From Gammaproteobacteria bacterium (GTDB lineage Bacteria; Pseudomonadota; Gammaproteobacteria; SG8-11), in contig JAHECY010000002.1 of the NCBI GenBank assembly GCA_024641505.1, forward strand, positions 1 to 64,000: DNA of 64,000 nucleotides, given 5' to 3'. The position numbers and the translations under genes are program-made. Positions 27,837 to 37,824 of the stretch are shown here, one piece after another; within the stretch, counting starts at the first letter, position 1, and the number at the start of each line of letters is the position of its first letter. The notes below the pieces were generated by a model, which worked only from the letters and a program-made list of their open reading frames with translations, made no database searches and was not told the DNA's origin.

Positions 27837-29183
27837 CTACGCTGTCTTTGGTAGTTTGCCGAGGAGAAATCGATATAGAGGCAACGCTACCGGTTGTTTG
27901 GCATACTTGCGTTGCAGATTGCGCCATTGCATCAGCTCTTTGATACTGAGCCGGGATTGTGCGCTCTTTCGTTCCAGCTTCTGTATGATCGCCAGCTCAT
28001 TGCGACGAGTATTCGCCGCCTTGCGCCACGCATCCGCGGTGTTTTTGGACCAAAACATATCCACCACTTTCAGCATCCGATAAAACGCATCACCCAATAA
28101 CGGCACTGCAGCCGAACCTTTGACCAGCTTGATCGGTGTCGTTTTGTCATGACCAAGAACGTCCAAACGCTGGCGTAGATTTGGCATTTTTTCGTAAGCA
28201 AGCAATGACATTTTGTGAACTTCCATCAACCACGATTTCAGATTCACTTTCGGCAGATTACTCTCCAACGTCGGCAACAAGCGCGAACAACCGAAAGGTG
28301 ACATTTTGGGATTTTGTTCAACGACCTGCCGTACTTTTGGCCAATAGTGCGTATCCAGAAAACGCCCCACCAGATACTCCATCTCCAAGGCAAGAACGAT
28401 ATCCTGGTCATTGATGTGATCAAGAGCGCTGCGATCACCACTCAATTCATCCAGTTGCAACGCATATACACCCAGACCGTCGAATACCGGCAGATACAAC
28501 TGAAAAAACATTGCCAGAAATTGGCTGTCCAGTTGCGGATTGCGCACCAACGCCTGGTGGTAGTCTTCCATGATCTGCCGCAGGCAGTACAACCAATTGG
28601 TGAGCAGATTGTGTTTCCGGGAAAATTGCGCCATTTTACGCATCAACAGCACTTTAAAATGATCCAGTGGCAACCCCAACATCAGGGGCAAGCCGATCGA
28701 CAGGGTATTACGTGACCAGACCGGGTAACCCCATAACGGTGTTTTTATAATTTGGATTTCATACCGATCGGTAACGATAATATTGTCGATCTTGAGCCCT
28801 GGATAGTTTTCCTTCAATTGGGCAACCAACGCAAAGATCCGACCGGCATTTTCCTTATCAATTTTCACGCCCATGGGCATCGGTACTTTAACGCAAAACA
28901 CGCGATAGCTCATAAAGCCACCCAACAGCGTGCTCAAACTGGCAATACCGATCACCAGGTAGTCGGGGGAAGTCAGGATGCTGTCTACTATAATATATAC
29001 GCTGCCCAGGGCCAGCGCGGGAAACAGGAAGAACCAGCCATACGCCACGCTACCCAGCAGTGCCATCATTACGGTGTATACCATGGTTTGCCGGCGCGCA
29101 AACCCGGGCTTGCCGGCGACCACGGCTTTATTCGCCGTATCACTCCGCACGTCACTGTTTTTACTGGTTTTTTCTTTGGCCAT
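27837..29183 (-). CDS. M48/HtpX-like membrane pseudopeptidase A
   Basis: This 448-residue protein has two membrane helices near the N-terminus (about 35-95). A region resembling M48 metallopeptidases follows: a strand with DNIIVTDRYEIQIIKTP, then RNTLSIGLPLMLGLPLDHFKVLL (about 158-180). Family members have HELGH at the next position; here residues 182-186 read RKMAQ, so both zinc histidines and the catalytic glutamate are gone. The rest (FSRKHNLLTNWLYCLRQIMEDY and onwards) still follows the family. It is paralogous to the protein at 31707-32978, and the two flank the FtsH-like protease gene. It is probably non-catalytic, perhaps a substrate adaptor or regulator. The family assignment is from memory. 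Confidence 0.75.
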   Translation of the reverse strand: MAKEKTSKNSDVRSDTANKAVVAGKPGFARRQTMVYTVMMALLGSVAYGWFFLFPALALGSVYIIVDSILTSPDYLVIGIASLSTLLGGFMSYRVFCVKVPMPMGVKIDKENAGRIFALVAQLKENYPGLKIDNIIVTDRYEIQIIKTPLWGYPVWSRNTLSIGLPLMLGLPLDHFKVLLMRKMAQFSRKHNLLTNWLYCLRQIMEDYHQALVRNPQLDSQFLAMFFQLYLPVFDGLGVYALQLDELSGDRSALDHINDQDIVLALEMEYLVGRFLDTHYWPKVRQVVEQNPKMSPFGCSRLLPTLESNLPKVNLKSWLMEVHKMSLLAYEKMPNLRQRLDVLGHDKTTPIKLVKGSAAVPLLGDAFYRMLKVVDMFWSKNTADAWRKAANTRRNELAIIQKLERKSAQSRLSIKELMQWRNLQRKYAKQPVALPLYRFLLGKLPKTA

Positions 29184-29820
29184 GCCGTATCTACCACGAT
29201 CAGATAGTGATTCTGTATATACTTATCACAAAAAAAGTATCAGGCATCACGCAGCGTTCATTATGTTGTCTGCTATCGGCCTGAACGCTGAATCCTGTAT
29301 GGTGGCGTATGTTTTCACCATAGCCTGCTGCCCACGGCACTCCCTGGCGGCAGTGCTGATTACCTGTACGTTTCGTTGCACCAGGCCATAGCCGGATAGT
29401 TTGAACGTATTTAAAAGTTTGTTACTTGATAAGTATATAAAGATCGAGCCATTGACAATGCGATGGTGATCACACACCGTAGCGCAGGCGGGTTGTGCCA
29501 GCCTTGGCAAGATTTTGCGAATTTGAACGCCATCCTCCGCAATTGGCTCCGTGCCGCATCGCGCCATCAGGGTGAAAAGACGATAATCCTCTCTCATCAA
29601 GTGCGGAACATCACCGTAACGCAGACAATATGTCGTTATTTGTCACCATGAAAAACAGTTCGCTCATAAATTATCAATTCCGGCTTCCCCATAGCGACAC
29701 TTTCGTTATAATTTGTATATCCATTCATCGCGATCGACATGCACCGGATAATAGTTGCGTGATTTTATCGATATCCACATACCCATAAAGTAGGCAGAAG
29801 CGGAATGCCTGGTTGAAACT
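29184..29820. other. Divergent intergenic region between pseudopeptidase A and the FtsH-like gene
   Basis: These 637 bases contain no gene I can support. A 117-codon frame on the minus strand (29247-29600) begins with TTG/ATG but lacks a ribosome binding site and resembles no family I know. Near the FtsH-like gene there is TATAAT at 29707-29712. CCCCATAG at 29687-29694 resembles the -10 of heat-shock sigma-32 promoters. A four-codon frame ATG-CCT-GGT-TGA at 29805-29816 sits just before the FtsH start. Confidence 0.45.
29685..29712 (+). promoter_or_regulatory. Possible promoter region of the FtsH-like gene
   Basis: TATAAT at 29707-29712 is a good vegetative -10, but the only candidate -35 (TTCCCC at 29685-29690, 16-base spacer) is weak. 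The overlapping CCCCATAG (29687-29694) matches the heat-shock -10 consensus CCCCATNT at seven of eight positions, but no CTTGAA-like -35 is evident at the right distance. Either assignment is tentative. Confidence 0.35.
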
Positions 29821-31704
29821 ATGCCCACTCCACCTAAAAAACGCCCTGCCCCGACCCCCGCCATCAATCTTATCTGGTTGGCGGTTCTATTGTTGGCTAT
29901 CGCCTATTTATTCAGTGGCCGCACGCCTCTCCCCAACGCTGAACACACCGTTCCTTACAGTGTATTTCTGCAGCAATTGACCAACGGTAATGTAGGCAAG
30001 GTTTCGGTACAGGGTCTGGACCTGTATGGCGAGTTGTCGCAACCCGCGCCCATCGGACCCGGCGCGCGGCCTATTTCACGGCTGCGCACCCGCTTGCCGG
30101 CATTCGGAGGCGACCAACTGCATGGTCAATTGTTCGACCATAATGTTGAATTTACGGTACTGGCGGACAACGATTCGACGTTCAGCACCATTCTGATTTC
30201 CGTACTACCCTGGCTGGTCTTTATCGGCATCTGGTTCTGGTTCATGCAACGCGCCTATCGCAATATTGGCGGCGGTCTCGGCGGCGGCCAGTCTGACCTG
30301 AAAAAGTTTCTGGACCCTGACAGCGAAACCGTGCTGGCCATTCCGGATATGCGATTCAGCGATGTGGCGGGACAGGACGGCGCCAAACAGGAAGTCGCGG
30401 AACTTGTGCAATACCTGCGAGATCCCGCAAAATTCACCCGCATGGGTGCCGAAGTACCCCGCGGTGTTTTATTGATGGGACCGCCGGGAACCGGTAAGAC
30501 CCTGATGGCCAAGGCCTTGGCCGGTGAAGCCGGCGTTCCCTTTGCTTCCATCTCCGCTTCGGAGTTTATCGAAGTTTTCGTGGGGGTCGGCGCGGCGCGC
30601 GTACGCAAGCTTTTTGCCACCGCTAAACGCAAAGCGCCCAGCATTATTTTTATCGATGAACTGGACAGTATTGGACGCACCCGCGGCACTGGACTTGGCG
30701 GTGGACACGATGAACGTGAGCAGACCTTAAACCAGATTCTGGCGGAAATGGACGGTTTTACCGGTCACGAAGCGGTCATTATTCTTGCCGCCACCAATCG
30801 ACCGGATGTCCTGGACCCGGCGCTGTTGCGACCCGGCCGCTTTGACCGGCATGTTACCCTGGATTTGCCGGACCGCGATGATCGCATCAAGATTCTGGAC
30901 GTTCACACGCGAAAAGTACCACTGGCCAGCGACGTGGACCTGGCACTCATCGCCAATGGCACTCCGGGATTTTCCGGTGCCGATTTAAAAAATCTGGTGA
31001 ATGAAGCCGCCATCTACGCCGTCCGGGAAAACACGGATCAGGTAAGCATGCGCCATTTCGACCAGGCGCGTGACAAATTGCTGGTAGGCACGGTGCGCAC
31101 GCTGGCCATCCAGCCCGAAGAAAAACATCGCCTGGCCATCCACGAAGCGGGGCATACCGTAGCGGCGTATTATTTACGAAACGCGGACCCCATTTATAAA
31201 GTAACCATCATTCCACGCGGCCACGCCCTGGGAGGAACTTATCAGTTGCCCGATCAGGAACGGCATACCTATCCGGAGGAGTATTTACGCGACCGACTGG
31301 CGGTGATGCTGGCCGGACGATGTGCTGAAAAATTCTTGCTGCACAGCATCAGCTCCGGCGCCGACGATGACATTATGCAGGCGACCTCCCTCGCGCGCTC
31401 CATGGTGACACGCTGGGGCATGGCTGAGGAAATCGGTCCAATGGACCTTCGGGAGAGCAGTGCGCATCCGTTTCTAGGCAAGGAAATCGCGCAACCCCGC
31501 CATTTTTCCGAGCACTCCGCGCAACACGTCGACCAGGCAGTGAAAAAATTACTGCTGACCGCGGAACAAGTCGCCCTGCAGGTATTCGCAGACCACACCG
31601 TCCAACTCAACGAACTGGTTACTGCCTTGCAACGCGAAGAAACCTTGAACCACGCGCAAATCGTCAGTTGTCTGGGTGTCGCCAATATTGGCGTCGGCGA
31701 CTGA
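29821..31704 (+). CDS. ftsH: FtsH-like membrane AAA+ zinc protease (accessory paralogue)
   Basis: The 627-residue protein has the full FtsH layout: a first helix (about 16-33), a periplasmic domain with [10 protein letters not shown], a second helix (about 124-143), and an AAA domain with Walker A GPPGTGKT (220-227), Walker B IIFIDE (275-280), pore loop FVGVGA and second region of homology [20 protein letters not shown]. The active zinc site HEAGH is at 441-445, with the third ligand in [12 protein letters not shown]. It should unfold and degrade membrane proteins. The surroundings (flanking M48-like pseudopeptidases, no rrmJ/folP/glmM) indicate an accessory copy. The loop [11 protein letters not shown] differs slightly from the usual GGALG. 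Confidence 0.93.
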   Translation: MPTPPKKRPAPTPAINLIWLAVLLLAIAYLFSGRTPLPNAEHTVPYSVFLQQLTNGNVGKVSVQGLDLYGELSQPAPIGPGARPISRLRTRLPAFGGDQLHGQLFDHNVEFTVLADNDSTFSTILISVLPWLVFIGIWFWFMQRAYRNIGGGLGGGQSDLKKFLDPDSETVLAIPDMRFSDVAGQDGAKQEVAELVQYLRDPAKFTRMGAEVPRGVLLMGPPGTGKTLMAKALAGEAGVPFASISASEFIEVFVGVGAARVRKLFATAKRKAPSIIFIDELDSIGRTRGTGLGGGHDEREQTLNQILAEMDGFTGHEAVIILAATNRPDVLDPALLRPGRFDRHVTLDLPDRDDRIKILDVHTRKVPLASDVDLALIANGTPGFSGADLKNLVNEAAIYAVRENTDQVSMRHFDQARDKLLVGTVRTLAIQPEEKHRLAIHEAGHTVAAYYLRNADPIYKVTIIPRGHALGGTYQLPDQERHTYPEEYLRDRLAVMLAGRCAEKFLLHSISSGADDDIMQATSLARSMVTRWGMAEEIGPMDLRESSAHPFLGKEIAQPRHFSEHSAQHVDQAVKKLLLTAEQVALQVFADHTVQLNELVTALQREETLNHAQIVSCLGVANIGVGD

Positions 31705-31706
31705 CA

Positions 31707-32978
31707 TCATGCCGCTTTGGCACGGCGACGACGCATTACCTGAGAGATCCTGCCTTGCGCAAACATCGACCGGTCGTTTTCTTGCACGGTTGAAACTTGC
31801 CGCTCATGGTGCACACGGTGCTGCGTCCGCCACTGCTCCGCATGCCGATTCAGCCACAGCATATCCACGGTATTGATGACACGATAGTAGTACACGCCCA
31901 GATAATGCTCTGCTGCGGACACCCGGGGAATCACTATCGGCGCAAACCGGTGATACCCGAGGTTGTTGAGACGAGTTACCAGGTTATCCGACCGACCGGA
32001 TCGATGCCGGGCATTCTCCAGCTCCTGTTCGAACCAGCGCATCGGCAGCAAGTCGTGAATGTCCGCACGATAATCCTGTGCCAGCTTGTTATATGCGAAA
32101 GGCGTCAAGCGCGTATGTCGTTTCACTTCGGCTTTGACTCGGGGCCAGTAGCATTCGCGCAAGTACCGATTCAACAGGAACTCGCTTTGCAAGGCGACGC
32201 CGGCCTGGTTCCCGGGCAGTAATGCCGCTGCCCGCACATCCGCATTACGTTGCGCCTGACGTGCCGCCTGCGCACCGATCGCGCGGCAAACGCACACGTA
32301 ATAGTAAAAGATTTGTGCCAGCAATTTACGATAACGTCCCGGCCCAACGCGCATTTGATCGGCATATTGCGACCAGACCACTATCTGATTGGCATGCCAA
32401 TCCGCCAGCGTCGCCGCACTCAGTACCGGTTTAGTGATAACACGCGCCAGTAAAAACCGTACGTGCTCCGGTCCCAGACACTGCAATAGCGGTAAACCAA
32501 TAACCAAAGTGTTCCGAAACCGCAGCGACAATGTCGATACCGGAGTGCGTACCAGGCGTATTTCGGCCGCGCCATCGATAATCACACGATCCAGGCGCAC
32601 CACCGCAATATGGCGTCGCAACTGATCAAACCTGTGGAATAACAAGGGCAGCTTGTCGGCGTCAACCTCTACCCCGGTGGGACGAGTTGATTTGACTTGA
32701 AATACTACCGCGCACCCATAGAGCCCGCCCAGGATCATCGCGGACCCCAACCCGACATTGGCGGTATTCAGGGTAAGCACGGCGGCCTGATACAGCATTA
32801 CCACGCCGTACACGGTGAGCGCGGGAAACATCAGAAAAAAGCCATAACCTACTAATGTGAACAGAGATACCACCAGCAGGTAGATACCTGAGTGATCAAC
32901 GGAAAACCCAACAAGTCTCCGCTCCATTGCCGTTGCCATAGTATTCGTATGTCGTTTTAGTTGCCGTAAGACAGCCAT
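31707..32978 (-). CDS. M48/HtpX-like membrane pseudopeptidase B
   Basis: From the ATG at 32978, preceded by AAGGGG, the protein has 423 residues. It shares the design of the protein at 27837-29183: two N-terminal helices, VEVDADKLPLLFHRFDQL, DRVIIDGAAEIRLVRTP and RFRNTLVIGLPLLQCLGPEHVRFLLA. The position of the M48 HExxH motif reads RVITK (about 179-183), so all catalytic residues are lost. Later stretches (SEFLLNRYLRECYWPRVKAEVKRHTRLTPFAYNKL versus the corresponding DTHYWPKVRQVVEQNPKMSPFGCSRLL of A) confirm the paralogy. It is convergent with the FtsH-like gene, two bases apart. It is probably a non-catalytic partner. Confidence 0.75.
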   Translation of the reverse strand: MAVLRQLKRHTNTMATAMERRLVGFSVDHSGIYLLVVSLFTLVGYGFFLMFPALTVYGVVMLYQAAVLTLNTANVGLGSAMILGGLYGCAVVFQVKSTRPTGVEVDADKLPLLFHRFDQLRRHIAVVRLDRVIIDGAAEIRLVRTPVSTLSLRFRNTLVIGLPLLQCLGPEHVRFLLARVITKPVLSAATLADWHANQIVVWSQYADQMRVGPGRYRKLLAQIFYYYVCVCRAIGAQAARQAQRNADVRAAALLPGNQAGVALQSEFLLNRYLRECYWPRVKAEVKRHTRLTPFAYNKLAQDYRADIHDLLPMRWFEQELENARHRSGRSDNLVTRLNNLGYHRFAPIVIPRVSAAEHYLGVYYYRVINTVDMLWLNRHAEQWRTQHRVHHERQVSTVQENDRSMFAQGRISQVMRRRRAKAA

Positions 32979-33228
32979 TCCCACCCCTTATCCGTGGTAA
33001 TACACACAGTGAAGTTTCAAGATTTAACTCTAGCGCGTTGACGCCGGCAGACTGTGACTACTCTCACAGCAAGCGCCGGGGGTAATGTGTGAAATTCACT
33101 TTTTGACATTCCATATTCCTAAATCCCAACAAAGTCGCGCCGTGTTATCATCAATGCGGAAGAACGCTGATGTGTCTGCCCGACGGGCTTGACCATGAAT
33201 CGTCCATCATTGTGACCCAGGAACTTTT

Positions 33229-34881
33229 ATGACGCATTTAACCCAATCACCGGCGTGGCGAGCCTTGGAACGACATTTTCAGGAGATGCGTGACGTCCAT
33301 ATGCGCGACCTGTTCGCGCGGAATGATCAACGTTTCAAGCAATTTTCGCTCGCCAGTGACACATTGTTTCTTGATTACTCCAAGAACCGTATCAACGACA
33401 CTACCATGCAATTGCTGTTCGCTCTGGCGCGCCAGGGGGATCTCAATGCCTGGATCGAACGCATGTTCCGCGGTGAACCGATAAACAACACGGAACAACG
33501 ATCGGTACTGCACATCGCGCTGCGCAATCGCGCCAACACGCCAATCATGGTGGATGGCACCGACATCATGCCGCTCGTCAACGCCGTACTGGCAAAAATG
33601 CGAATTTTTACCGACAACATACGCAATGGAAGCTGGCGTGGCTTTACGGGACATCCTATCAGCGACGTGGTCAATATCGGCATCGGCGGCTCTGACCTGG
33701 GTCCGGCTATGGTTACCCAAGCCTTGCGCCCCTATGGACGACCGGATCTGCGCGTACACTTTGTGTCCAATATCGACGGCACACATTTGATGGAAACTCT
33801 CAAGCCGCTGAATCCCGCCACCACCCTGTTTATTGTTGCGTCCAAGACTTTCACCACTCAGGAAACCCTGACCAATGCCCGATCCGCTCGCAACTGGTTG
33901 GTCACCGCCGCCGGCGATGACGGCGTTGTGCGCAAACACTTTGTGGCGTTATCGACCAACGCCCAAGCGGTAGCGGAATTTGGCATCGATACCGACAACA
34001 TGTTCGAGTTCTGGGATTGGGTCGGTGGCCGCTATTCACTTTGGTCCGCCGTTGGTCTGGCGATCGCCGTTGGCGTCGGCATGGATTGTTTCGAAGAACT
34101 GTTATCGGGCGCCCACCAGATGGATGTGCATTTCCGCAGCGCGCCGTTGGAACGCAATATGCCGGTCATCATGGGACTGTTGGGGATCTGGTATAACAAC
34201 TTCTTCGGTGCGCAGTCCAGCGCCATCCTGCCTTATGACCAATATTTGCAGCGTTTTCCCGCTTATTTACAGCAGGGTGACATGGAAAGCAATGGCAAGT
34301 CCGTATGCCGTGATGGCACGGTAATAACGGATTATTCAACGGGCCCGGTAATCTGGGGTGAGCCCGGGACCAATGGCCAGCATGCCTTTTATCAGTTGAT
34401 TCACCAGGGCACGAAGCTCATTCCGTGCGATTTCATCGCCCCGGTCCAGACCCATAATCCGGTGGGAAACCATCACAAGATTTTGCTCAGCAATTTCTTT
34501 GCGCAATCTGAAGCGCTTATGAAGGGCAAATCCGCGATTGAGGCCAGTGCCGAATTGACCCGAGCCGGCGTTACCGGCGAGGCCTTGCGGCAGTTACTGC
34601 CGCATAAAATCTTCCCTGGCAATCGTCCCAGCAATTCCATCATGTTTCAGAAACTGGATGCCCGTACCCTGGGCAGTCTGATTGCGCTCTATGAACACAA
34701 GATCTTTACGCAAGGCATTGTCTGGAATATCAACAGTTTCGATCAATGGGGCGTGGAATTGGGAAAACAACTGGCACAGGTGATTTTACCTGAGCTTAAC
34801 AACGATCTGCCGGTGCAAGCCCATGACACCTCGACCAATGGATTGATCAACTATTACAAATCCAAGCGGGGCAGCACCTGA
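33229..34881 (+). CDS. pgi: Glucose-6-phosphate isomerase
   Basis: The 550-residue enzyme interconverts glucose 6-phosphate and fructose 6-phosphate. It carries the family signatures [15 protein letters not shown] (near 147-161), [12 protein letters not shown] (near 265-276) and [13 protein letters not shown] (near 505-517). Length is normal for the proteobacterial enzyme. It stands alone on the plus strand, with CAGGAA upstream of the ATG, and is convergent with a small membrane-protein gene 21 bases downstream. Confidence 0.97.
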   Translation: MTHLTQSPAWRALERHFQEMRDVHMRDLFARNDQRFKQFSLASDTLFLDYSKNRINDTTMQLLFALARQGDLNAWIERMFRGEPINNTEQRSVLHIALRNRANTPIMVDGTDIMPLVNAVLAKMRIFTDNIRNGSWRGFTGHPISDVVNIGIGGSDLGPAMVTQALRPYGRPDLRVHFVSNIDGTHLMETLKPLNPATTLFIVASKTFTTQETLTNARSARNWLVTAAGDDGVVRKHFVALSTNAQAVAEFGIDTDNMFEFWDWVGGRYSLWSAVGLAIAVGVGMDCFEELLSGAHQMDVHFRSAPLERNMPVIMGLLGIWYNNFFGAQSSAILPYDQYLQRFPAYLQQGDMESNGKSVCRDGTVITDYSTGPVIWGEPGTNGQHAFYQLIHQGTKLIPCDFIAPVQTHNPVGNHHKILLSNFFAQSEALMKGKSAIEASAELTRAGVTGEALRQLLPHKIFPGNRPSNSIMFQKLDARTLGSLIALYEHKIFTQGIVWNINSFDQWGVELGKQLAQVILPELNNDLPVQAHDTSTNGLINYYKSKRGST

Positions 34882-34902
34882 TAGTCGATAACAACTTGGG
34901 GC

Positions 34903-35214
34903 CTAGCGCACCAACATGCGCATCCGTCCCGCGATGAGCAACAGCGTGGCGATCGCCCAAATCAGGAAGCCGATACTCACCGCCAGCAGAGGGCTGTCGC
35001 CGATCGGAGTATCCATGGAAATCAACACCAAAACGATGGCGGCCACCATCAAGCCAATGTTAATCTTGCTCGCTTTCAACGCCAGCGGCAGGATTTCGCC
35101 GGCGCTCGATTGGGTAACAAACAGCGGGATCACGGTGACCACTCCGCTGATGAGAAACCCGAAGGACAGCAGTATCACGAGCATGCTCAGTACGGTAGGT
35201 AAGAAGTAATCCAT
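34903..35214 (-). CDS. Small four-helix membrane protein, uncharacterised
   Basis: From the ATG at 35214, preceded by AGGGA, the protein has 103 residues. It appears to have three or four hydrophobic segments (VLSMLVILLSFGFLISGVV, INIGLMVAAIVLVLIS, LLAVSIGFLIWAIATLLLI). The frame remains open upstream to 35250, but the extension has no membrane or functional features. I do not recognise the family. It ends 21 bases from pgi in convergent orientation. Confidence 0.7.
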   Translation of the reverse strand: MDYFLPTVLSMLVILLSFGFLISGVVTVIPLFVTQSSAGEILPLALKASKINIGLMVAAIVLVLISMDTPIGDSPLLAVSIGFLIWAIATLLLIAGRMRMLVR

Positions 35215-35415
35215 TAAGTTATCCCTAAAACTATTGAACACTGATGGCAAACGTTAGCCTCTGGTGCCAAACCGGACTGCACCCGACGCTTGGTAGCACC
35301 GCGCACCGCCGGAAAGCGGCAATACGGGCAGATTCTACCCCAGAGCGGCGGCGAAAGACCAAGGCTTTTTACAACTCCGCCCAATCCGCCGTGGGCTCCC
35401 CGGAGGACGCGGATG

Positions 35416-37824
35416 TTATGCCACTTCTCGGGCTATTTGGCCGATAATAGACACTAGTTCTTTCAAAAGTGAATCTCTGGTGACATACGCATAGACATTA
35501 CGGCATGCCAATTCTTCCGGCTGATGGCCTGCGGCATCCCCATAAGCGACAATCCGGGTATTGGCGTGCGTGTCGCGTAACCGGCCCACCAGGCTACCGT
35601 TTCCGAGGGTGGCGAGGTCCCAGTCCACCATCACAAGATCCGGGCGGAAATCGGCCACGATACGCATGGCGGATTTCTCATCCTGTGCCGTAAGCAGTCG
35701 AATATGGGTGTGCCGCGCCAGAACGCGTTCCACTTTGCGTACATTGGCACAGTCCACATCGATATAGAGAACCGTGAGCACGCGTTGCAGCACCGCAGGG
35801 CGTGGCCCTGCGGTGTCAATCGATTGCACAACAAGTCCGGCTGCCATTTGTATTTCGATCCAGAAAGTACTGCCGACCCCCGGTTCGCTGCTGAACCCGA
35901 TATTCCCGCCGATCATCTCCACCAGACGTTTAGTGATCACCAGGCCTATGCCCGTACCTTCAATATCCGTACTCTCCGCACCCAAGCGGTTGAACGGTAC
36001 GAATATCTCACCCGCGCGGTGTGCCGCGATACCTATACCGGTATCGCGAAAGTTGACACGCACGCAATCCTCGCTCAGCGTCACCACCGAGACTTCAACA
36101 TTCCCGCCATGACGGTTGTATTTCACCGCGTTCGACAATAGATTCAGCATAATCTGTTTCAGGCGAATGGCATCGGCACTCACCCGTAAACCAAACATTT
36201 CCGCAGTGTAAAAGCGAATGCTAACCCCGCGCTTATCCGCCATCGGCGTCACCAGACTGATGCACTCGTCGATCACCGCTCCCAGATCAACCGCAGTCAA
36301 ACTAATGTGCACACGACCGGATTCAACCTGCGATAAATCGAGAATTTCCGTAATCAACTCCAACAAATGGTATCCGGCCCGGAGGATTTCATTGATGCTT
36401 TCCTGCTGCCCGGGAAGCAGTGGTGCGCGTAGATCAGTTTGCAGCAACTGCGCAAATCCAAGTACCGCGTTCAACGGCGTACGTAACTCGTGACTCATAC
36501 GCGACAAAAACTCGGACTTGGCCCGGCTCGCGTTTTCCGATTGCTCTTTGGCCACGGACAGCTCGAGCTCGGTGCGCTTTTGCTCGGTCATGTCCCAACA
36601 ATAACCAATATATCCCTCAAATGAACCGTCATCGGTGAATCGGGGCACACCAACAATAGTCACCCAGCCGTAGGTGTTGTTGTGCCGGCGCAAACGGTGC
36701 TCCATACTGAATACGCATTGGTTGCGCCAGGCATCGTCAAATATGCGTTTACACATGGAACGCTCGTCCGGGTGAGTATAATTCAACCATCCCAGATGTT
36801 CATCGGCACTGGTACCGGTATATGCCAACCAGCTTTTATTAAACCACAGCAGATTATTCTGCTCATCCACCAGCCAAATCAGGGATGGCGCGCTGTCGGC
36901 CATACGCCGGAATCGTGACTCACTCTCGAGCAATTGTCCGGTGCGCTGGCGCACCAGCTCTTCCAGATTGTCACGGTGCGCCAGCAGTTCCTGCTCGCGC
37001 TGTTCGAGCTGCAATTTGGTGGCGGTTTGTTCGGTCACATCCGCCAGGGACACCCCAACATATTCCACTCGGGCGGCGTCATCATAGATCGGAATGATCG
37101 ACCAATTACAATAACGGTTTACTACTCCTGCCCTGCCGGGAATGTGCAATTGGTCCGCATTCATATGATGCACCACACCATGCTCGAACACCTGCCGCAG
37201 CAAATCCTGTTTTTCCCGCGGGAAGAATTGCGCGAAGGGTTTGGCGGAAAAAAAATCCACATCACGCTTGAACAAGTCGGCGAATGAGGTATTTACCCGG
37301 GTGAAATTCAAGTTCCCGTCCACCAGAGCAAAACAAGTATGCGAATCCTTGAAAAAGTACTCCAGCAACCGGGACGAACGACGGATCTGATCGATATGGC
37401 GTTTGCGTTCCGCGATATCGCGGATGGTGACAACACCCGCTTCCTGGCCAGCCCATGGCAACACCGATACGGAAAGTTCGACGGGAATTTTTTTGCCGCT
37501 TTTGGAAATAAAACTCGATTCGTAAATCTGGGGCACTGGAATTCCCTGGACACGAAGACGCCAGCGTTCGCTGACCTGGGGTAAAGCATCCGGGTGAATA
37601 ACCGTTTCCAGGGCAGTACCAATCAATTCCCCCGGCGCGTATTCCAGCAGTTCCTCGATACGCCGATTGGCAAAAACATGTTTGCCTTTAATGTTGACCA
37701 GGACGCCATCATTCAGGCCATCGGCGATGGCCTGCCATTGAGCGGAACTGAAGAGTGGTTGCTCTGTATCGTGCATGCAATGATCGACGGTGGTATTACC
37801 TGATTTCCGGAATCTATCTGACAT
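35416..37824 (-). CDS. Multi-PAS histidine kinase with degenerate C-terminal receiver
   Basis: The 802-residue protein has three PAS domains (about 30-150, 155-275 and 310-435, separated by short coiled coils), HisKA with FLSRMSHELRTPLNAVLGF and a HATPase with MLNLLSNAVKYN, DTGIGIAAH and GTGIGLVITKRL. A C-terminal receiver-like domain starts LTVLYIDVD. The receiver keeps a candidate phospho-Asp (LVMVDWDL), but the acidic pair is broken (IDVD rather than VDD) and the conserved Lys is Arg (YVTRDS), so it may not be phosphorylated. No membrane helices are seen. It is likely a cytosolic redox or ligand sensor with no clear partner. Confidence 0.88.
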   Translation of the reverse strand: MSDRFRKSGNTTVDHCMHDTEQPLFSSAQWQAIADGLNDGVLVNIKGKHVFANRRIEELLEYAPGELIGTALETVIHPDALPQVSERWRLRVQGIPVPQIYESSFISKSGKKIPVELSVSVLPWAGQEAGVVTIRDIAERKRHIDQIRRSSRLLEYFFKDSHTCFALVDGNLNFTRVNTSFADLFKRDVDFFSAKPFAQFFPREKQDLLRQVFEHGVVHHMNADQLHIPGRAGVVNRYCNWSIIPIYDDAARVEYVGVSLADVTEQTATKLQLEQREQELLAHRDNLEELVRQRTGQLLESESRFRRMADSAPSLIWLVDEQNNLLWFNKSWLAYTGTSADEHLGWLNYTHPDERSMCKRIFDDAWRNQCVFSMEHRLRRHNNTYGWVTIVGVPRFTDDGSFEGYIGYCWDMTEQKRTELELSVAKEQSENASRAKSEFLSRMSHELRTPLNAVLGFAQLLQTDLRAPLLPGQQESINEILRAGYHLLELITEILDLSQVESGRVHISLTAVDLGAVIDECISLVTPMADKRGVSIRFYTAEMFGLRVSADAIRLKQIMLNLLSNAVKYNRHGGNVEVSVVTLSEDCVRVNFRDTGIGIAAHRAGEIFVPFNRLGAESTDIEGTGIGLVITKRLVEMIGGNIGFSSEPGVGSTFWIEIQMAAGLVVQSIDTAGPRPAVLQRVLTVLYIDVDCANVRKVERVLARHTHIRLLTAQDEKSAMRIVADFRPDLVMVDWDLATLGNGSLVGRLRDTHANTRIVAYGDAAGHQPEELACRNVYAYVTRDSLLKELVSIIGQIAREVA

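Noticed and set aside
29247-29600. 117-codon minus-strand frame upstream of the FtsH-like gene
   Set aside because: No ribosome binding site, TTG/ATG start in a poor context and no recognisable domain; a BON-like resemblance did not hold up.
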